DNA from: Ruaniaceae bacterium KH17
GTDB taxonomy: Bacteria > Actinomycetota > Actinomycetes > Actinomycetales > Actinomycetaceae
Assembly (NCBI GenBank): GCA_900199505.1
Contig: FZQV01000003.1
Span: 79,610-143,609, forward strand
Reading direction: 5' to 3'
Length of the DNA stretch: 64,000 bases
Shown: positions 21,091 to 34,751 of the stretch, piece after piece
How positions within the stretch are numbered: position 1 is the stretch's first letter
How the letters are laid out: the number at the start of each line of letters is the position of its first letter
Position numbers and translations under genes: made by a program
Notes under the pieces: generated by a model
Told to the model about the DNA's origin: nothing
Databases searched by the model: none
What the model saw: only the letters and a program-made list of their open reading frames with translations

Positions 21091-21549
21091 GTGACAACGC
21101 ATCGCACCACAGCACGGACGAAGGCACGCCGCCGCGCGGTGGACGTGATCTTTGAGGCCGATCAGAGGGGTGTGTTCACGCCTCTCGGCCTGTCCGATCT
21201 CTTGCAGGAGCGGCTTGCCGTGACGGCGGCCCAGACCGAGTTACCGGAATACTCTGCCGATATCGTCGACGGCGTTGCGACGCACCTTGACGACATCGAT
21301 CGGGTTCTTGGTACATACATTCAGGGCCGTACCCTCGACCGCCTTCCCTCGGTTGATCGTGCGATCCTGCGGATGGCGGTGTGGGAGATGTTCTACAACC
21401 CGGAGATCGATCTGCCCATCACGATTTCGGAAGCGACGACACTGGCCGCGGACCTCTCCACGGATGGCTCGCCGGCGTTCGTGAACGCCGTTCTCGATCG
21501 CTTGCGCAACGCTGAGACGGCGATCGCCGCGGACCTCGGCGTGCACTAG
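21091..21549 (+). CDS. nusB: Transcription antitermination protein NusB
   Basis: 152 residues, all-helical NusB fold. With NusE (S10) it binds boxA of rRNA transcripts for antitermination. The LDRLPSVDRAILRMAVWEM and SPAFVNAVLDRL segments are diagnostic. GTG start immediately after the efp stop; the efp-nusB pair is conserved. Confidence 0.93.
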   Translation: MTTHRTTARTKARRRAVDVIFEADQRGVFTPLGLSDLLQERLAVTAAQTELPEYSADIVDGVATHLDDIDRVLGTYIQGRTLDRLPSVDRAILRMAVWEMFYNPEIDLPITISEATTLAADLSTDGSPAFVNAVLDRLRNAETAIAADLGVH

Positions 21550-21569
21550 GCTTAGGTCTGACCTAGATT

Positions 21570-21603
21570 CCTTTAACTCCGTCCTGTGAGGCGGCTAAGG
21601 AGG
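21570..21603 (+). promoter_or_regulatory. PyrR-binding loop overlapping the pyrR ribosome-binding site
   Basis: A hairpin forms from CCTT 21570-21573 with AAGG 21597-21600 and CCG 21579-21581 with CGG 21592-21594. The loop is TCCTGTGAGG, matching the PyrR binding-loop consensus TCC-N-G-N-GAGG. The lower right arm is part of the ribosome-binding site AAGGAGG (21597-21603) of pyrR. There is no terminator behind it, so control should be translational: PyrR bound with UMP would block initiation, and PRPP would relieve it. This matches the arrangement described for mycobacterial pyrR. Confidence 0.8.
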
Positions 21604-21609
21604 CTTAAG

Positions 21610-22143
21610 ATGTCACGAGACATCATGGACGCGGGAGATATTTCCCGGTCGCTCACCCGGATCTCGCACGAGATCCTCGAGAAGAACCACGGGGCAGCGG
21701 GCCTCGTGATTCTAGGAATCCTTCGCAGAGGCGCACCACTGGCCACGCGGATCGCGGCGAATATCGCGGCGACCGGCGCGGATGTGGCGGTCGGTAGCCT
21801 CGACATCACTCCCTATCGGGACGATCTGCGCACCTCGCCCACCCGCGCAATGACGCCGTCCCAGCTCCCGCTCGATGGCGTGGACGGAAAGGTGGTGGTC
21901 CTGGTCGATGACGTGCTCTACTCGGGCCGGACTGTCCGGGCCGCGCTGGACGCCGTTTTGGACATTGGCCGACCGGAGCGCATCCAACTGGCTGTGCTGG
22001 TGGATCGCGGGCATCGCGAGTTGCCGATCCGGCCGGACTTCGTGGGTAAGAACATCCCCACCGCACGTGCCGAGCGGGTCACCGTGTCCCTCTCGGAACT
22101 CGACGGCGCGGACGCAGTCGTGATCGAGGAGGTGGCACCGTGA
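21610..22143 (+). CDS. pyrR: Bifunctional PyrR: pyr operon RNA-binding regulator / uracil phosphoribosyltransferase
   Basis: 177 residues. Type I phosphoribosyltransferase fold with the PRPP loop [18 protein letters not shown]. PyrR binds its own leader RNA when UMP is high and can also convert uracil and PRPP to UMP. ATG 21610 has AAGGAGG 7 nt upstream, inside the binding loop described above. First gene of the pyrimidine operon, GTGA overlap with pyrB. Confidence 0.95.
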   Translation: MSRDIMDAGDISRSLTRISHEILEKNHGAAGLVILGILRRGAPLATRIAANIAATGADVAVGSLDITPYRDDLRTSPTRAMTPSQLPLDGVDGKVVVLVDDVLYSGRTVRAALDAVLDIGRPERIQLAVLVDRGHRELPIRPDFVGKNIPTARAERVTVSLSELDGADAVVIEEVAP

Positions 22144-23102
22144 AGCATCTGCTGAACACGAAGGACTTACGTCTCGACGAGGCGCTGCTGATCCTGGACA
22201 CCGCCGAGGCGATGGCCGAGACCCAGTCGCGGCAGATGAAGAAACTACCCGCACTGCGCGGCCGCACCGTGGTGAACCTGTTCTTCGAGGACTCCACCCG
22301 AACCCGTATCTCGTTCGAGGCGGCCGCTAAGCGCCTCTCGGCGGACGTCATCAACTTCTCCGGTAAAGGTTCCTCGGTCTCCAAGGGCGAATCGCTCAAG
22401 GACACGGCCCAGACCCTGAATGCGATGGGAATCGACGCCGTCGTCATTCGACACTCTGCCTCGGGAGCGCCACAGCGGCTCGCCGAAACGGACTGGATCG
22501 ACGTGCCGATTCTCAACGCCGGGGACGGCGCGCATCAGCATCCCACGCAGGCACTGCTTGACGCCTTCACGATGCGCCGCTGGCTACTCGGTGGGGGAGC
22601 CGCTGTCCCGGCCGGCACCGATCTTGCTGGTAAGAAAGTGGCGATCGTCGGCGACATTCTGCACTCGCGCGTGGTTCGCTCGAACGTGGACCTGCTCACC
22701 ACACTGGGCGCCGAGGTGACCGTGGTTGGCCCGCCCACGCTGATGCCGGTGGGCGCCGAGTCCTGGCCCGCCACGATCACCTACGATCTGGACGGCGTGA
22801 TCGAGGATCTCGACGCGTTGATGATGTTGCGCGTCCAGTACGAGCGGATGGCCGGTGGTGGCTATTTCCCCTCGCCCGCGGAATACTCACGCATCTACGG
22901 GCTCGACGCCGATCGACTGGCACGTCTACCCGAACACGCCATTGTGATGCACCCCGGGCCGATGAACCGCGGCCTGGAAATCTCGTCCGAGGCCGCAGAT
23001 TCGGTGCGCTCGGTGGTGCTCGATCAGGTCGCCAACGGCGTCTACGTGCGCATGGCCGCACTCTACTTGCTACTCGCCTCGGACGAAGGATCCCTCTCAT
23101 GA
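22140..23102 (+). CDS. pyrB: Aspartate carbamoyltransferase catalytic subunit
   Basis: 320 residues. Condenses carbamoyl phosphate and aspartate, the committed step of UMP synthesis. The carbamoyl-phosphate motif STRTR (in [12 protein letters not shown]) and [13 protein letters not shown] are present, with HPGPMNRG near the C-terminus. No pyrI regulatory subunit follows; control is through PyrR. GTG start overlapping pyrR, ATGA overlap with pyrC. Confidence 0.97.
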   Translation: MKHLLNTKDLRLDEALLILDTAEAMAETQSRQMKKLPALRGRTVVNLFFEDSTRTRISFEAAAKRLSADVINFSGKGSSVSKGESLKDTAQTLNAMGIDAVVIRHSASGAPQRLAETDWIDVPILNAGDGAHQHPTQALLDAFTMRRWLLGGGAAVPAGTDLAGKKVAIVGDILHSRVVRSNVDLLTTLGAEVTVVGPPTLMPVGAESWPATITYDLDGVIEDLDALMMLRVQYERMAGGGYFPSPAEYSRIYGLDADRLARLPEHAIVMHPGPMNRGLEISSEAADSVRSVVLDQVANGVYVRMAALYLLLASDEGSLS

Positions 23103-24385
23103 AGTACGCGATCACCGGCGCGCGCATCCTCGACGATGCGACGCCCACAACGATTGAGGTCACGGACGGGGTGATTACCGCGCTCGGTGCGCCCGCAGCC
23201 GCTGACGCCGAGGTGATCGACGCGGGGGGCACCGTTGCATTGCCCGGCCTCGTGGATATCCACACGCATCTGCGTGAGCCCGGCCGTGAAGACGCCGAGA
23301 CGGTGCTGACTGGATCGCGCGCCGCGGCAAAGGGCGGCTTCACCGCCGTGCACGCGATGGCGAACACGAGTCCGGTGCAGGACACCGCGGGCGTAGTGGA
23401 GCAGGTCTACCAGCTCGGCCAGGAGGCCGGCTACGTGGACGTGCACCCGGTGGGTGCCGTCTCTGTGGGGCTCGCGGGGGAGCAGCTCGCCGAACTCGGC
23501 GCCATGGCCTCGTCCCGCGCCCAGGTCCGCGTGTTCTCAGACGACGGAATCTGCGTCTCCGATCCGGTGCTGATGCGCCGGGCCCTCGAGTACGTGAAGT
23601 CCTTCGATGGCGTGATCGCGCAGCACGCGCAGGATCCCCGAATGACCAAGGGCGCCCAGATGCACGAGGGCATCGTTTCCGCGGAGCTCGGACTGACCGG
23701 TTGGCCGGCCGCCGCCGAAGAGTCGATCATCGCCCGGGACGTGCTCCTCGCCGAGCACGTCGGTTCCCGGCTGCATGTCTGCCATCTCTCCACCGCCGGC
23801 GCCGTGGACATCATCCGCTGGGCCAAGGAGCGCGGCATCCAGGTCACCGCGGAGGCCACGCCGCACCACCTTCTGCTGACCGACGAGCGTGTACGCTCCT
23901 ACGATCCGGTGTTCAAGGTGAATCCGCCGCTGCGCACACAGGACGACGCCGAAGCGGTCCGCCAGGGCCTCGCAGACGGCACCATCGACGTGGTCGGTAC
24001 GGACCACGCGCCGCATCCCGCGGAGGACAAGGACTGTGAGTGGGCGGCCGGTGCGCACGGCATGCTCGGGCTCGAGACCGCGCTCTCGATCGTCATCAAG
24101 ACGATGGTCCAGCCGGGCCTACTCGACTGGGCAGGCGTGGCGCGCGTCCTCTCCGAGACCCCCGCACAGATCGGGCGAGTCGCCGACCAGGGCCGGCCGA
24201 TCGCCGTCGGCGAGGTCGCCAACTTGTGCTTCGTGAACCCGGATGTCACCTGGACGGTGGACCGGAACGCGTTGCAGTCGAAGTCGAAGAACACGCCATA
24301 CCACGGCATGGAGTTGCCCGGCCGGGTGGAGGCCGTACTCTTCCGCGGCCGCCCGACCGTTCTGAATGGAGAGGTGATCGCGTGA
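23099..24385 (+). CDS. pyrC: Dihydroorotase
   Basis: 428 residues, class I dihydroorotase of the amidohydrolase superfamily. The zinc-binding HTHLREPG is at about residues 60-67, further metal ligands lie in QHAQD and CHLST, and the catalytic aspartate is in GTDHAPH. Cyclises carbamoyl aspartate to dihydroorotate. Overlaps pyrB by ATGA and carA by GTGA. Confidence 0.97.
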   Translation: MKYAITGARILDDATPTTIEVTDGVITALGAPAAADAEVIDAGGTVALPGLVDIHTHLREPGREDAETVLTGSRAAAKGGFTAVHAMANTSPVQDTAGVVEQVYQLGQEAGYVDVHPVGAVSVGLAGEQLAELGAMASSRAQVRVFSDDGICVSDPVLMRRALEYVKSFDGVIAQHAQDPRMTKGAQMHEGIVSAELGLTGWPAAAEESIIARDVLLAEHVGSRLHVCHLSTAGAVDIIRWAKERGIQVTAEATPHHLLLTDERVRSYDPVFKVNPPLRTQDDAEAVRQGLADGTIDVVGTDHAPHPAEDKDCEWAAGAHGMLGLETALSIVIKTMVQPGLLDWAGVARVLSETPAQIGRVADQGRPIAVGEVANLCFVNPDVTWTVDRNALQSKSKNTPYHGMELPGRVEAVLFRGRPTVLNGEVIA

Positions 24386-25538
24386 GCCGCGAACCCGCAG
24401 TAATCGTGCTCGAGGACGGGCTGTTCCTGGTGGGGCAGGCCTACGGTGCCACCGGCCGTACCGTGGGGGAGATCGTGTTCTCCACCGGCATGACCGGCTA
24501 CCAGGAGACGCTCACCGATCCCTCGTACCACCGCCAGATCGTGGTGATGACTGCCCCGCACATCGGCAACACCGGTGTCAACGACGAGGACCCCGAATCC
24601 AGCCGCATCTGGGTGGCCGGCTATGTGGTTCGTGACCCAGCCCGCCGCGCCTCGAACTGGCGTTCCCGGCGCGAGCTGGAGGACGAGCTGGTCGAGCAAG
24701 AGATCGTGGGGATCAGCGACGTGGACACGCGTGCGCTCACCCGCCACCTGCGCGAACGCGGCGTGATGCGCGGTGGCATCTTCTCCGGCTCGGCACTGCC
24801 TGCCGGTGCGATCGAGGGCAGCGCCCAGGCGATCGATGTACTCCTCGAGATCGTGCGCGGTGCCCCCGCGATGAGTGGTGCGGATCTCGCCCGCGAAGTC
24901 ACTACTCCCGAACACTACACCGTGGAGCCCGAGGGGGAGCCGATCGCGACCATCGTTGCCGTGGACCTCGGCATCAAGTGGCGCACCCCGCAGCAGCTCG
25001 CGGAGCGCGGCGTGCGGGTCCACGTGGTGCCGCAGAGTGTCAACCTCGCCGAGATTCTCGCCTATGAGCCCGACGGCGTGTTCTACTCCAATGGTCCCGG
25101 CGACCCCGAGGCGGCCACACACGAAATCGACGTGTTGCGCGGAGTGCTCGATGCGGGAATCCCATTCTTCGGGATCTGCTTGGGCAACCAACTCCTCGGG
25201 CGCGCGCTCGGATACGGTACCTACAAGCTGGAGTATGGTCACCGCGGCGTCAACCAGCCCGTGCTCGATCGCGCCACCGGCAAAGTGGAGATCACCGCGC
25301 ACAACCACGGGTTTGCCGTGGACATGCCCACGGAGGAGCCCTCAACCGCACCGTACGACGGAGGCCGGTTCGGCCGCGCCGAGGTGACGCACCTTGGCCT
25401 CAATGACGGCGTCGTGGAGGGCCTTCGCGCCCTCGACATCCCCGCGTTCTCCGTCCAGTACCACCCCGAAGCCGCCGCGGGACCGCATGACGGCGAACAC
25501 CTCTTCGATCGCTTCATCGCGATGATGAAAGGAATCTG

Positions 25539-25539
<1 letters not shown>
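24382..25539 (+). CDS. carA: Carbamoyl-phosphate synthase small subunit
   Basis: 385 residues. Class I glutamine amidotransferase that delivers ammonia to CarB. N-terminal domain with [18 protein letters not shown]-terminal amidotransferase with the nucleophile cysteine in [11 protein letters not shown] and the His-x-Glu pair in YHPEA. GTG 24382 overlaps the pyrC stop; upstream in-frame sequence is inside pyrC and not used. Confidence 0.96.
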
Positions 25540-28819
<3,280 letters not shown>

Positions 28820-28820
<1 letters not shown>

Positions 28821-29611
28821 TGCAGGCACTGATCCAGGCGATGCAGCGGTCGCGGGTGTGTGTGGGGATCGACCCCCACTCGGGACTGCTGACCTCGTGG
28901 GGCTTGCCGGATACGGCGGAGGGGGTGCGCGAGTTCTCGCTCCGCGTGGTCGATGAGCTGGCCGGATCGGTGGCGGCACTCAAGCCGCAGTCCGCGTTCT
29001 ACGAGCGCTTCGGCGCCGCCGGGATCACGGTTCTTGAGGAGACCCTGCGGCTCGCCCGGGCGCGCGGCGTGTACACGATTCTCGATGTGAAGCGTGGCGA
29101 CATCGGCTCGACTATGGGCGCCTATGCGGAGGCCTACCTCCGCCCCGGCGCGCCGCTTGAGGCCGATGCGATCACGGTGAGTCCGTTTCTCGGGCCGGGC
29201 TCGCTCGCGCCGGCCGTGGACCTGGCGCGGGAGCACGGCAAGGGCGTCTTCGCGCTCTGCCTCACCTCGAATCCGGATGGGCCGTCCGTGCAGCACGCGC
29301 AGCGTGACGGTGTGAGCGTGGCGAAAGAGATCTGCGACTGGGCGGCCACCGCAAACGCCAAGGCGCCCACCGTGGGACTCGTGATCGGAGCGACGGTGGG
29401 GGACGCCGTCGTCGGCAACGGGCTCGATCTTGTGAGCTCACAATCCATCATCCTGGCGCCCGGCCTCGGCGCCCAAGGAGCGCAGGCAAGCGATCTTCCC
29501 GGGATTTTCGGGGACGCCCTGCCACAGGTACTTGGCTCGGTCTCGCGGGCGATCCTCAAGCTCGGCCCCGGAAAGATGGCCTCGGCGGTGGCGGAGTTCG
29601 AGGCGAAGTGA
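28820..29611 (+). CDS. pyrF: Orotidine 5'-phosphate decarboxylase (long type)
   Basis: 263 residues, the type-2 enzyme of actinobacteria and mitochondria-like lineages. The catalytic block DVKRGDIGSTM contains the lysine and aspartates that drive decarboxylation of OMP to UMP. GIDPHSGLL near the N-terminus is also typical. pyrD and pyrE are not in this window. In many actinobacteria mihF follows; here gmk starts at once by a GTGA overlap. Confidence 0.95.
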
Positions 29612-30168
29612 CCGGGAAGATCGTGATGGTGATCGGTCCCTCCGGAGTGGGTAAGGGCACCGTGGTACGTGAGTTGCGCGCGCGCTACCCCGAGATCTGG
29701 TTCTCGATCTCGGCCACTACGCGGGCGCCACGGCCGGGGGAGACCAACGGTGTGGATTACTACTACCTGACGGATGACGAGTTTACGGAACTGGAAGAGT
29801 CCGGGGGGATGCTCGAGACGGCTGAGGTCTTTGGCATGAACCGATACGGCACCATGGCCGCGCCCGTGGACCAGGCCGTGGCTGATGGCAAGATCGCGCT
29901 CCTTGAGATCGATCTCGATGGCGCGCGGCAGGTGAAGGCCGCCCGGCCGGATGCGTTCGGCGTGTTCATCGCCCCGCCCAGCTTTGAGGAGCTCTCGCGG
30001 CGGCTCGTCGGCCGTGGCACCGAGGATCCCGCGGCCATCGCTGCACGGCTCGAGACCGCGCGAAACGAGCTCCTCGCAATCGACGAATTCGATGCCTATG
30101 TGGTGAACGACTCAGTAGAATCTGCGGCCCGGCAGCTTGCGGAATTGATCGGTCTTCCGCCACGGTAG
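29608..30168 (+). CDS. gmk: Guanylate kinase
   Basis: 186 residues. Phosphorylates GMP to GDP. P-loop GPSGVGKG at the N-terminus; GMP-binding residues in SATTRAPRPGE and GVDYYYLTDDEF; lid region RLVGRGTEDPAAI. GTG start overlapping pyrF, so guanine nucleotide synthesis is physically coupled to the PyrR-controlled operon. Confidence 0.95.
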   Translation: MTGKIVMVIGPSGVGKGTVVRELRARYPEIWFSISATTRAPRPGETNGVDYYYLTDDEFTELEESGGMLETAEVFGMNRYGTMAAPVDQAVADGKIALLEIDLDGARQVKAARPDAFGVFIAPPSFEELSRRLVGRGTEDPAAIAARLETARNELLAIDEFDAYVVNDSVESAARQLAELIGLPPR

Positions 30169-30201
30169 ACTGGTACAAGAATCTTCAACGAAAGGCACCA
30201 C

Positions 30202-30465
30202 GTGTCCGGCACCGTTGCGCAGCCCACTGGCATCACCAACCCGCCCATCGACGACCTCCTTGCAAAGGTCGAATCGAAGTACAGCCTGGTAATCTACGCC
30301 GCCAAGCGCGCCCGCCAAATTAACTCCTACAACTCGCAGCTCCAAGAGGGACTGCTTGAGCACGTTGGACCGCTCGTGCCGTCCGCGCAGGAGGACAAGG
30401 CGCTCTCGATCGCCATGCGCGAGATCAACGAGGGCATGCTCACGATGGAATCCACGGACGCCTGA
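30202..30465 (+). CDS. rpoZ: RNA polymerase omega subunit
   Basis: 87 residues. Binds the beta' subunit and helps RNA polymerase assembly. The [29 protein letters not shown] region is the conserved core; the C-terminus [13 protein letters not shown] matches actinobacterial omega. GTG start with GAAAGG upstream. A TAGACT box at 30166-30171 over the gmk stop may be its promoter. One-base overlap with coaBC. Confidence 0.93.
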   Translation: MSGTVAQPTGITNPPIDDLLAKVESKYSLVIYAAKRARQINSYNSQLQEGLLEHVGPLVPSAQEDKALSIAMREINEGMLTMESTDA

Positions 30466-31637
30466 TGCTTGTTCTCCTCGGAGTCTCCGGGGGGATCGCC
30501 GCGTATAAAGCGGTTCACATCGCACGCGGACTCCTCGCCGCAGGTCACGATGTGCGGGTGCTTCCCACACGCGGCGCGCTCACAATGGTGGGTTCCGCGA
30601 CCTGGGAAGGAATCACCGGTCATCCGGTGACGGATGGCGTCTTTGACGCTCCGAGTGCCCACGTGGAGCTCGGACGTTCCGCCGATCTGTTCATCCTCGC
30701 CCCCGCCACCGCACACACGCTCGCGCGCCTCGCACACGGCTTTGCCGATGACTTGCTCACGGCCACCGCGCTGATGGCGACCTGCCCCGTTCTGGTGGCG
30801 CCCGCGATGCACACGCAGATGTGGCAGAACCCCGCCACTCAGGCCAACCTTGCCACGCTTATCTCGCGCGGTGTCCACGTGATCGGGCCCGAAGCCGGGC
30901 CCCTGGCCGGTGGTGATAGCGGGCTCGGCCGGATGAGCGAGCCCGACGACGTCCTGGCCCGAGCGCAAGAATTGCTCAGTCCCGTGCCCCAGGACTTGGC
31001 CGGTGTGCGCGTGTTGATCACTGCAGGTGGCACCCGCGAGCCGATCGATCCCGTGCGGTTCCTTGGCAACCGCTCCTCGGGACGCCAGGGTTTCGCCCTC
31101 GCGCGCGCCTCGCAACGCCGGGGCGCCGAGGTGACCGTGGTGGCCGCCCACGTCGATGTCAGTGCTCCGGTGGAGACTATTCCGGTGGAGAGTACTGCTC
31201 AGATGCGCGCGGCCGTCCTTGAACGCCAAGAGCGTAGTGATGTCATCATCATGGCGGCGGCTGTCGCCGATTACCGTGTTGCCGCGATCAGCGACTCCAA
31301 GATGAAGAAGCAGGACTCCTTGAGTATCGAACTCGAGAAGAACCCGGACATTCTTCGCGAACTTGTTGAGCGCCGTCGGGACGGCCAGATACTGGTTGGA
31401 TTCGCCGCCGAGACCGGCGATAAGGATGCCAGCGCTGCGGAGCATGCGGCGGCAAAGGCTCGGCGCAAAGGTGCCGATCTGCTGGCCTTCAATGAGGTCT
31501 CGCAGACCAAAGGTTTTGGTGACGTGCCGAACGCCGTCACCCTGCTCGATTCCGAGGGTGCGGCCGTCAGTAGCGCATCCGGAACCAAGGATGAGGTCGC
31601 CGAGGCGATCCTCGACGAGATTGTGAGGATGAGATGA
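30465..31637 (+). CDS. coaBC: Bifunctional phosphopantothenoylcysteine decarboxylase / phosphopantothenate-cysteine ligase
   Basis: 390 residues. N-terminal CoaC flavoprotein domain (about 1-180): [10 protein letters not shown], catalytic histidine in SAHVELG, and PAMHTQMW, where many homologues have PAMNxxM. C-terminal CoaB domain: [22 protein letters not shown] and the active-site lysine region NPDILREL. Makes 4'-phosphopantetheine in CoA synthesis. ATG overlapping rpoZ; ATGA overlap with metK. Confidence 0.94.
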   Translation: MLVLLGVSGGIAAYKAVHIARGLLAAGHDVRVLPTRGALTMVGSATWEGITGHPVTDGVFDAPSAHVELGRSADLFILAPATAHTLARLAHGFADDLLTATALMATCPVLVAPAMHTQMWQNPATQANLATLISRGVHVIGPEAGPLAGGDSGLGRMSEPDDVLARAQELLSPVPQDLAGVRVLITAGGTREPIDPVRFLGNRSSGRQGFALARASQRRGAEVTVVAAHVDVSAPVETIPVESTAQMRAAVLERQERSDVIIMAAAVADYRVAAISDSKMKKQDSLSIELEKNPDILRELVERRRDGQILVGFAAETGDKDASAAEHAAAKARRKGADLLAFNEVSQTKGFGDVPNAVTLLDSEGAAVSSASGTKDEVAEAILDEIVRMR

Positions 31638-32821
31638 CCCTTCGCCCGTTCACTTCCGAGAGCGTGACGGAGGGGCACCCGGATAAGGTCTGCGACCGGA
31701 TTTCGGATGCCATCCTCGACGAGCTGTTGCGGCAGGACCCGCAGGCGCGTGTGGCGGTCGAGACTGTTGTCACCACGGGGCTCGTCCACGTGGTCGGTGA
31801 GGTCACGACCGAGGACGCCTACGCAGACATTCCGGGGATCGTTCGACGCGAGGTTACTCAGATCGGCTACACGTCCTCGGACATCGGCTTCGATGGTCAT
31901 TCCTGTGGCGTGCTGGTCTCGATCGGCGAACAGTCCCCAGATATCAGTGGGGGAGTGGACAAGTCGTTGGAGGCCCGCAGCGGCACCGCTGTGGACGAGC
32001 TCGACACGCAGGGTGCCGGCGATCAAGGCACCATGTTTGGGTTCGCCTGCACGGAATCGGACGCGCTGATGCCGATGCCGATCTTCCTCGCGCACCGTCT
32101 GGCCGAGCGGCTGACGGACGTACGCAAGCGCGGCGTCGTCGAAGGGCTGCGGCCGGATGGCAAAACTCAAGTCACACTCGGTTACGAGGGGCTTGTGCCG
32201 CGTTCGATCGAGGCTCTCGTGGTGTCCACGCAGCACGAGGCGGAGTTCCGGGACTTGGCCGGAACGCTCCGCGCACACGTGATCGAGCCCGTCCTCGACC
32301 AGTACGCTCCGGAGCTGGATCGCACGGACATGGAGGTTTTCGTGAACCCCGCTGGCGATTTCATCATCGGCGGTCCGATGGGCGATGCGGGCCTGACCGG
32401 TCGCAAGCTGATCGTCGACACCTATGGCGGTTCAGCCCGTCACGGTGGTGGCGCGTTCTCGGGGAAGGATCCCTCGAAGGTGGACCGTTCGGCGTCGTAT
32501 GCGATGCGGTGGGTCGCCAAGAACGTGGTGGCTGCCGGGCTCGCCGATCGGGTGGAGTTGCAGGTGGCATACGCGATTGGCAAGGCCCACCCGGTGGGGC
32601 TCTTTGTGGACACGTTTGGCACGCACCACGTGGACCCGGCGCGCATCGAGAAGGCCGTGGATGAGGTCTTCGACCTGCGCCCGGCCGCGATCATCCGCGA
32701 TCTCGATCTGCTGCGTCCGATCTACAAGGCGACCTCAAGCTACGGCCACTTTGGACGGGACGGCTTCCCCTGGGAGTCCACAGATCGTGCAGAAGCACTT
32801 CGCGCGGCCGCCGGCCTATGA
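31634..32821 (+). CDS. metK: S-adenosylmethionine synthase
   Basis: 395 residues. Forms SAM from methionine and ATP. Signatures [16 protein letters not shown], the flexible loop with [21 protein letters not shown] and the P-loop-like [16 protein letters not shown]. The coaBC-metK-priA order is conserved in actinobacteria. Its last codons contain a TATGAT box that probably serves as the priA promoter. Confidence 0.97.
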   Translation: MTLRPFTSESVTEGHPDKVCDRISDAILDELLRQDPQARVAVETVVTTGLVHVVGEVTTEDAYADIPGIVRREVTQIGYTSSDIGFDGHSCGVLVSIGEQSPDISGGVDKSLEARSGTAVDELDTQGAGDQGTMFGFACTESDALMPMPIFLAHRLAERLTDVRKRGVVEGLRPDGKTQVTLGYEGLVPRSIEALVVSTQHEAEFRDLAGTLRAHVIEPVLDQYAPELDRTDMEVFVNPAGDFIIGGPMGDAGLTGRKLIVDTYGGSARHGGGAFSGKDPSKVDRSASYAMRWVAKNVVAAGLADRVELQVAYAIGKAHPVGLFVDTFGTHHVDPARIEKAVDEVFDLRPAAIIRDLDLLRPIYKATSSYGHFGRDGFPWESTDRAEALRAAAGL

Positions 32822-32829
32822 TTCGATGA
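32817..32829 (+). promoter_or_regulatory. Leaderless-type promoter for priA
   Basis: TATGAT at 32817-32822, overlapping the metK stop, stands exactly 7 nt before the priA ATG at 32830. This is the spacing that places the transcription start at the A of the start codon. There is no ribosome-binding site in front of priA. Confidence 0.5.
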
Positions 32830-34728
32830 ATGGACGAGCTTCCCGGACTTGAGATCCCGCGCCACGAGGCGCGCGCGGTCCAGGTGTTGCTCGAAACCCC
32901 GCTACCGCACCTCGACCAGCACTTCGATTACGCCCTGCCCGACGGCGTCGAAGCGCCACTCGGTTGCCGGGTCAAGGTCCGTTTCGGTGGCCGCCAGCAG
33001 GATGCGTTCGTGGTGGGGCATGCGCCGTCGCAACACGCGGGACGATTGCTTCCGATCACCAAGGTGGTCTCGCCTCTCAGCGTGCTGACGCCCGAGATCC
33101 TGGAACTCTGTGCAGACGTTGCCCACGCCATGGCGGGATCGACTCCCGATGTGGTTCGGCTGGCGGTGCCCGCTCGTGCTGCACGAGTTGAGCTCGCCGC
33201 GAATCTCGAGCCGGGACCGATGCCGGTCGCCCCGGAGGCCGATCTGCCCACGTGGGGTGATTACGAGGGAGGCGAGAGGTTCCTGGAACACGTCCGCCGT
33301 GGCGAATTACCGCGCGCGGTGTGGAGTGCCTTGCCGGGTGTCGTGGGGGAGATCCCGCGCTGGCAGCACGATCTACGTGCGGCTGTGGGTGCGTGCCTGG
33401 CCTCCGGGCGGCGGGTTCTGATTGTGGTCCCAACGATTTCTGCGGTCGAGTCCGTGAGTGCCGTCCTGGGTGATCTCGGGAGCGTGGTGCAGCAACACGG
33501 CGAGCTCACACCTCCGGATCGGTATCGGGTGTTCCTGCGAGCTCTCTCCGGGCAGTGCGACATCGTCGTGGGCACCCGCAGTGCGGTGTATGCGCCGGTG
33601 CCAGATCTCGGCCTCATCGTGATCTGGGACTGTGATGACGAGAATCTCTTCGAGCAGCATGCGCCGTATCCCACCGCGCTCCATGCAGTGGTGCGCCGGC
33701 GCGAAACGGCCGTTCTGATTGGCTCCCTGTCACGCCCCGTGCGCGCTCAGTTACTGGTCCACGACGCTTGGGCGAAGGATATCTCGCCTGCTCGCGCCAC
33801 CTTCCGAGCCGCGGCGGCACGAGTCGACGCACCGGATGAGAGTGCGCTCCGTGGCGACCGTTCGCGGCTCCCCGAGGCGGCGTTCCGGATGTTGCGGGGC
33901 GCCCTTGAGCACGGCCCGGTGCTGATTCACACGCCGCGAAGCGGATACCTGCATGCGATCCGTTGCGCCGAATGCGGCGAGAGTGTGCGGTGCCCGCACT
34001 GCAACGGCCCGATCACGATCACGCCAGGTGGCACGGCCTGCACGTGGTGCGGTCGGCTCGTTCATGTCCGGTGCGCTGAATGCGGTGGCACGGCCGTGAA
34101 GGCGTATCGCGTGGGTGCCGAACGAACGTGGGAGGAGATTGGGCGGCAATTCCCCTCCGTTCCCGTGGTGCTCTCGAATGCACGTGCCGGAATCACACGG
34201 GTGGTGGGGCCGCAGCCGCGCGTAGTGATCGCCACGCCAGGCTCGGAGCCGGTTGCCGAAGGTGGCTATGCCGCCGCCGCAATTCTTGACGCGGCTGTTG
34301 CGACTGCCCGCCCGGACCTCGATGCCGGTCTCACCGCCGTCGGACGCTGGTTCCACGTGGCTGGTCTGGTGCGGAGTGCAGGCGACGGCGGCAGAGTGAT
34401 GATCCTCGGAGGCCCGGAGCGCAGGGCGGCGGACGCCGTCGTGCGCTGGGACGCCGCGGGCTACGCCGCACGAGAGCTCGAGGAGCGCGAGGAACTCCAT
34501 TTCCCGCCTGCCTGGCGGACTGCAAAGCTCACGGGCGAGGCGACCGATCTGGACGCCGTCGGGGCAAAGCTCGAGGCGGAGCTCCTGGGCCCGGTCGATG
34601 GCGCATTGATCGTCCGCGTGCCGCGGCGCGAGGGCCGCGAGTTGCTCGATCAGTTGCGTGCGATCACCCGCGAGCGCAGCGCAAAGAAGCTCGCGAAGGT
34701 CAACGTCCGCGTCGACGCCCCGCTTTAG
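32830..34728 (+). CDS. priA: Primosomal protein N' (PriA), helicase motifs lost
   Basis: 632 residues. The 3'-DNA-binding domain (LETPLPHLDQHFDYALP) and the zinc-binding region are intact, with cysteine pairs CAEC, CPHC, CTWC and CAEC around residues 380-420. The ATPase is degenerate: no Walker A GKT (the segment reads ACLASGRRVLIVVPT) and the DEEH box reads DCDDEN. This degeneration is typical of actinobacterial PriA, which probably acts as a DNA-structure recognition and loading factor without unwinding. Confidence 0.88.
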   Translation: MDELPGLEIPRHEARAVQVLLETPLPHLDQHFDYALPDGVEAPLGCRVKVRFGGRQQDAFVVGHAPSQHAGRLLPITKVVSPLSVLTPEILELCADVAHAMAGSTPDVVRLAVPARAARVELAANLEPGPMPVAPEADLPTWGDYEGGERFLEHVRRGELPRAVWSALPGVVGEIPRWQHDLRAAVGACLASGRRVLIVVPTISAVESVSAVLGDLGSVVQQHGELTPPDRYRVFLRALSGQCDIVVGTRSAVYAPVPDLGLIVIWDCDDENLFEQHAPYPTALHAVVRRRETAVLIGSLSRPVRAQLLVHDAWAKDISPARATFRAAAARVDAPDESALRGDRSRLPEAAFRMLRGALEHGPVLIHTPRSGYLHAIRCAECGESVRCPHCNGPITITPGGTACTWCGRLVHVRCAECGGTAVKAYRVGAERTWEEIGRQFPSVPVVLSNARAGITRVVGPQPRVVIATPGSEPVAEGGYAAAAILDAAVATARPDLDAGLTAVGRWFHVAGLVRSAGDGGRVMILGGPERRAADAVVRWDAAGYAARELEEREELHFPPAWRTAKLTGEATDLDAVGAKLEAELLGPVDGALIVRVPRREGRELLDQLRAITRERSAKKLAKVNVRVDAPL

Positions 34729-34751
34729 GATCGAGACCGAGGAGGCCACTG

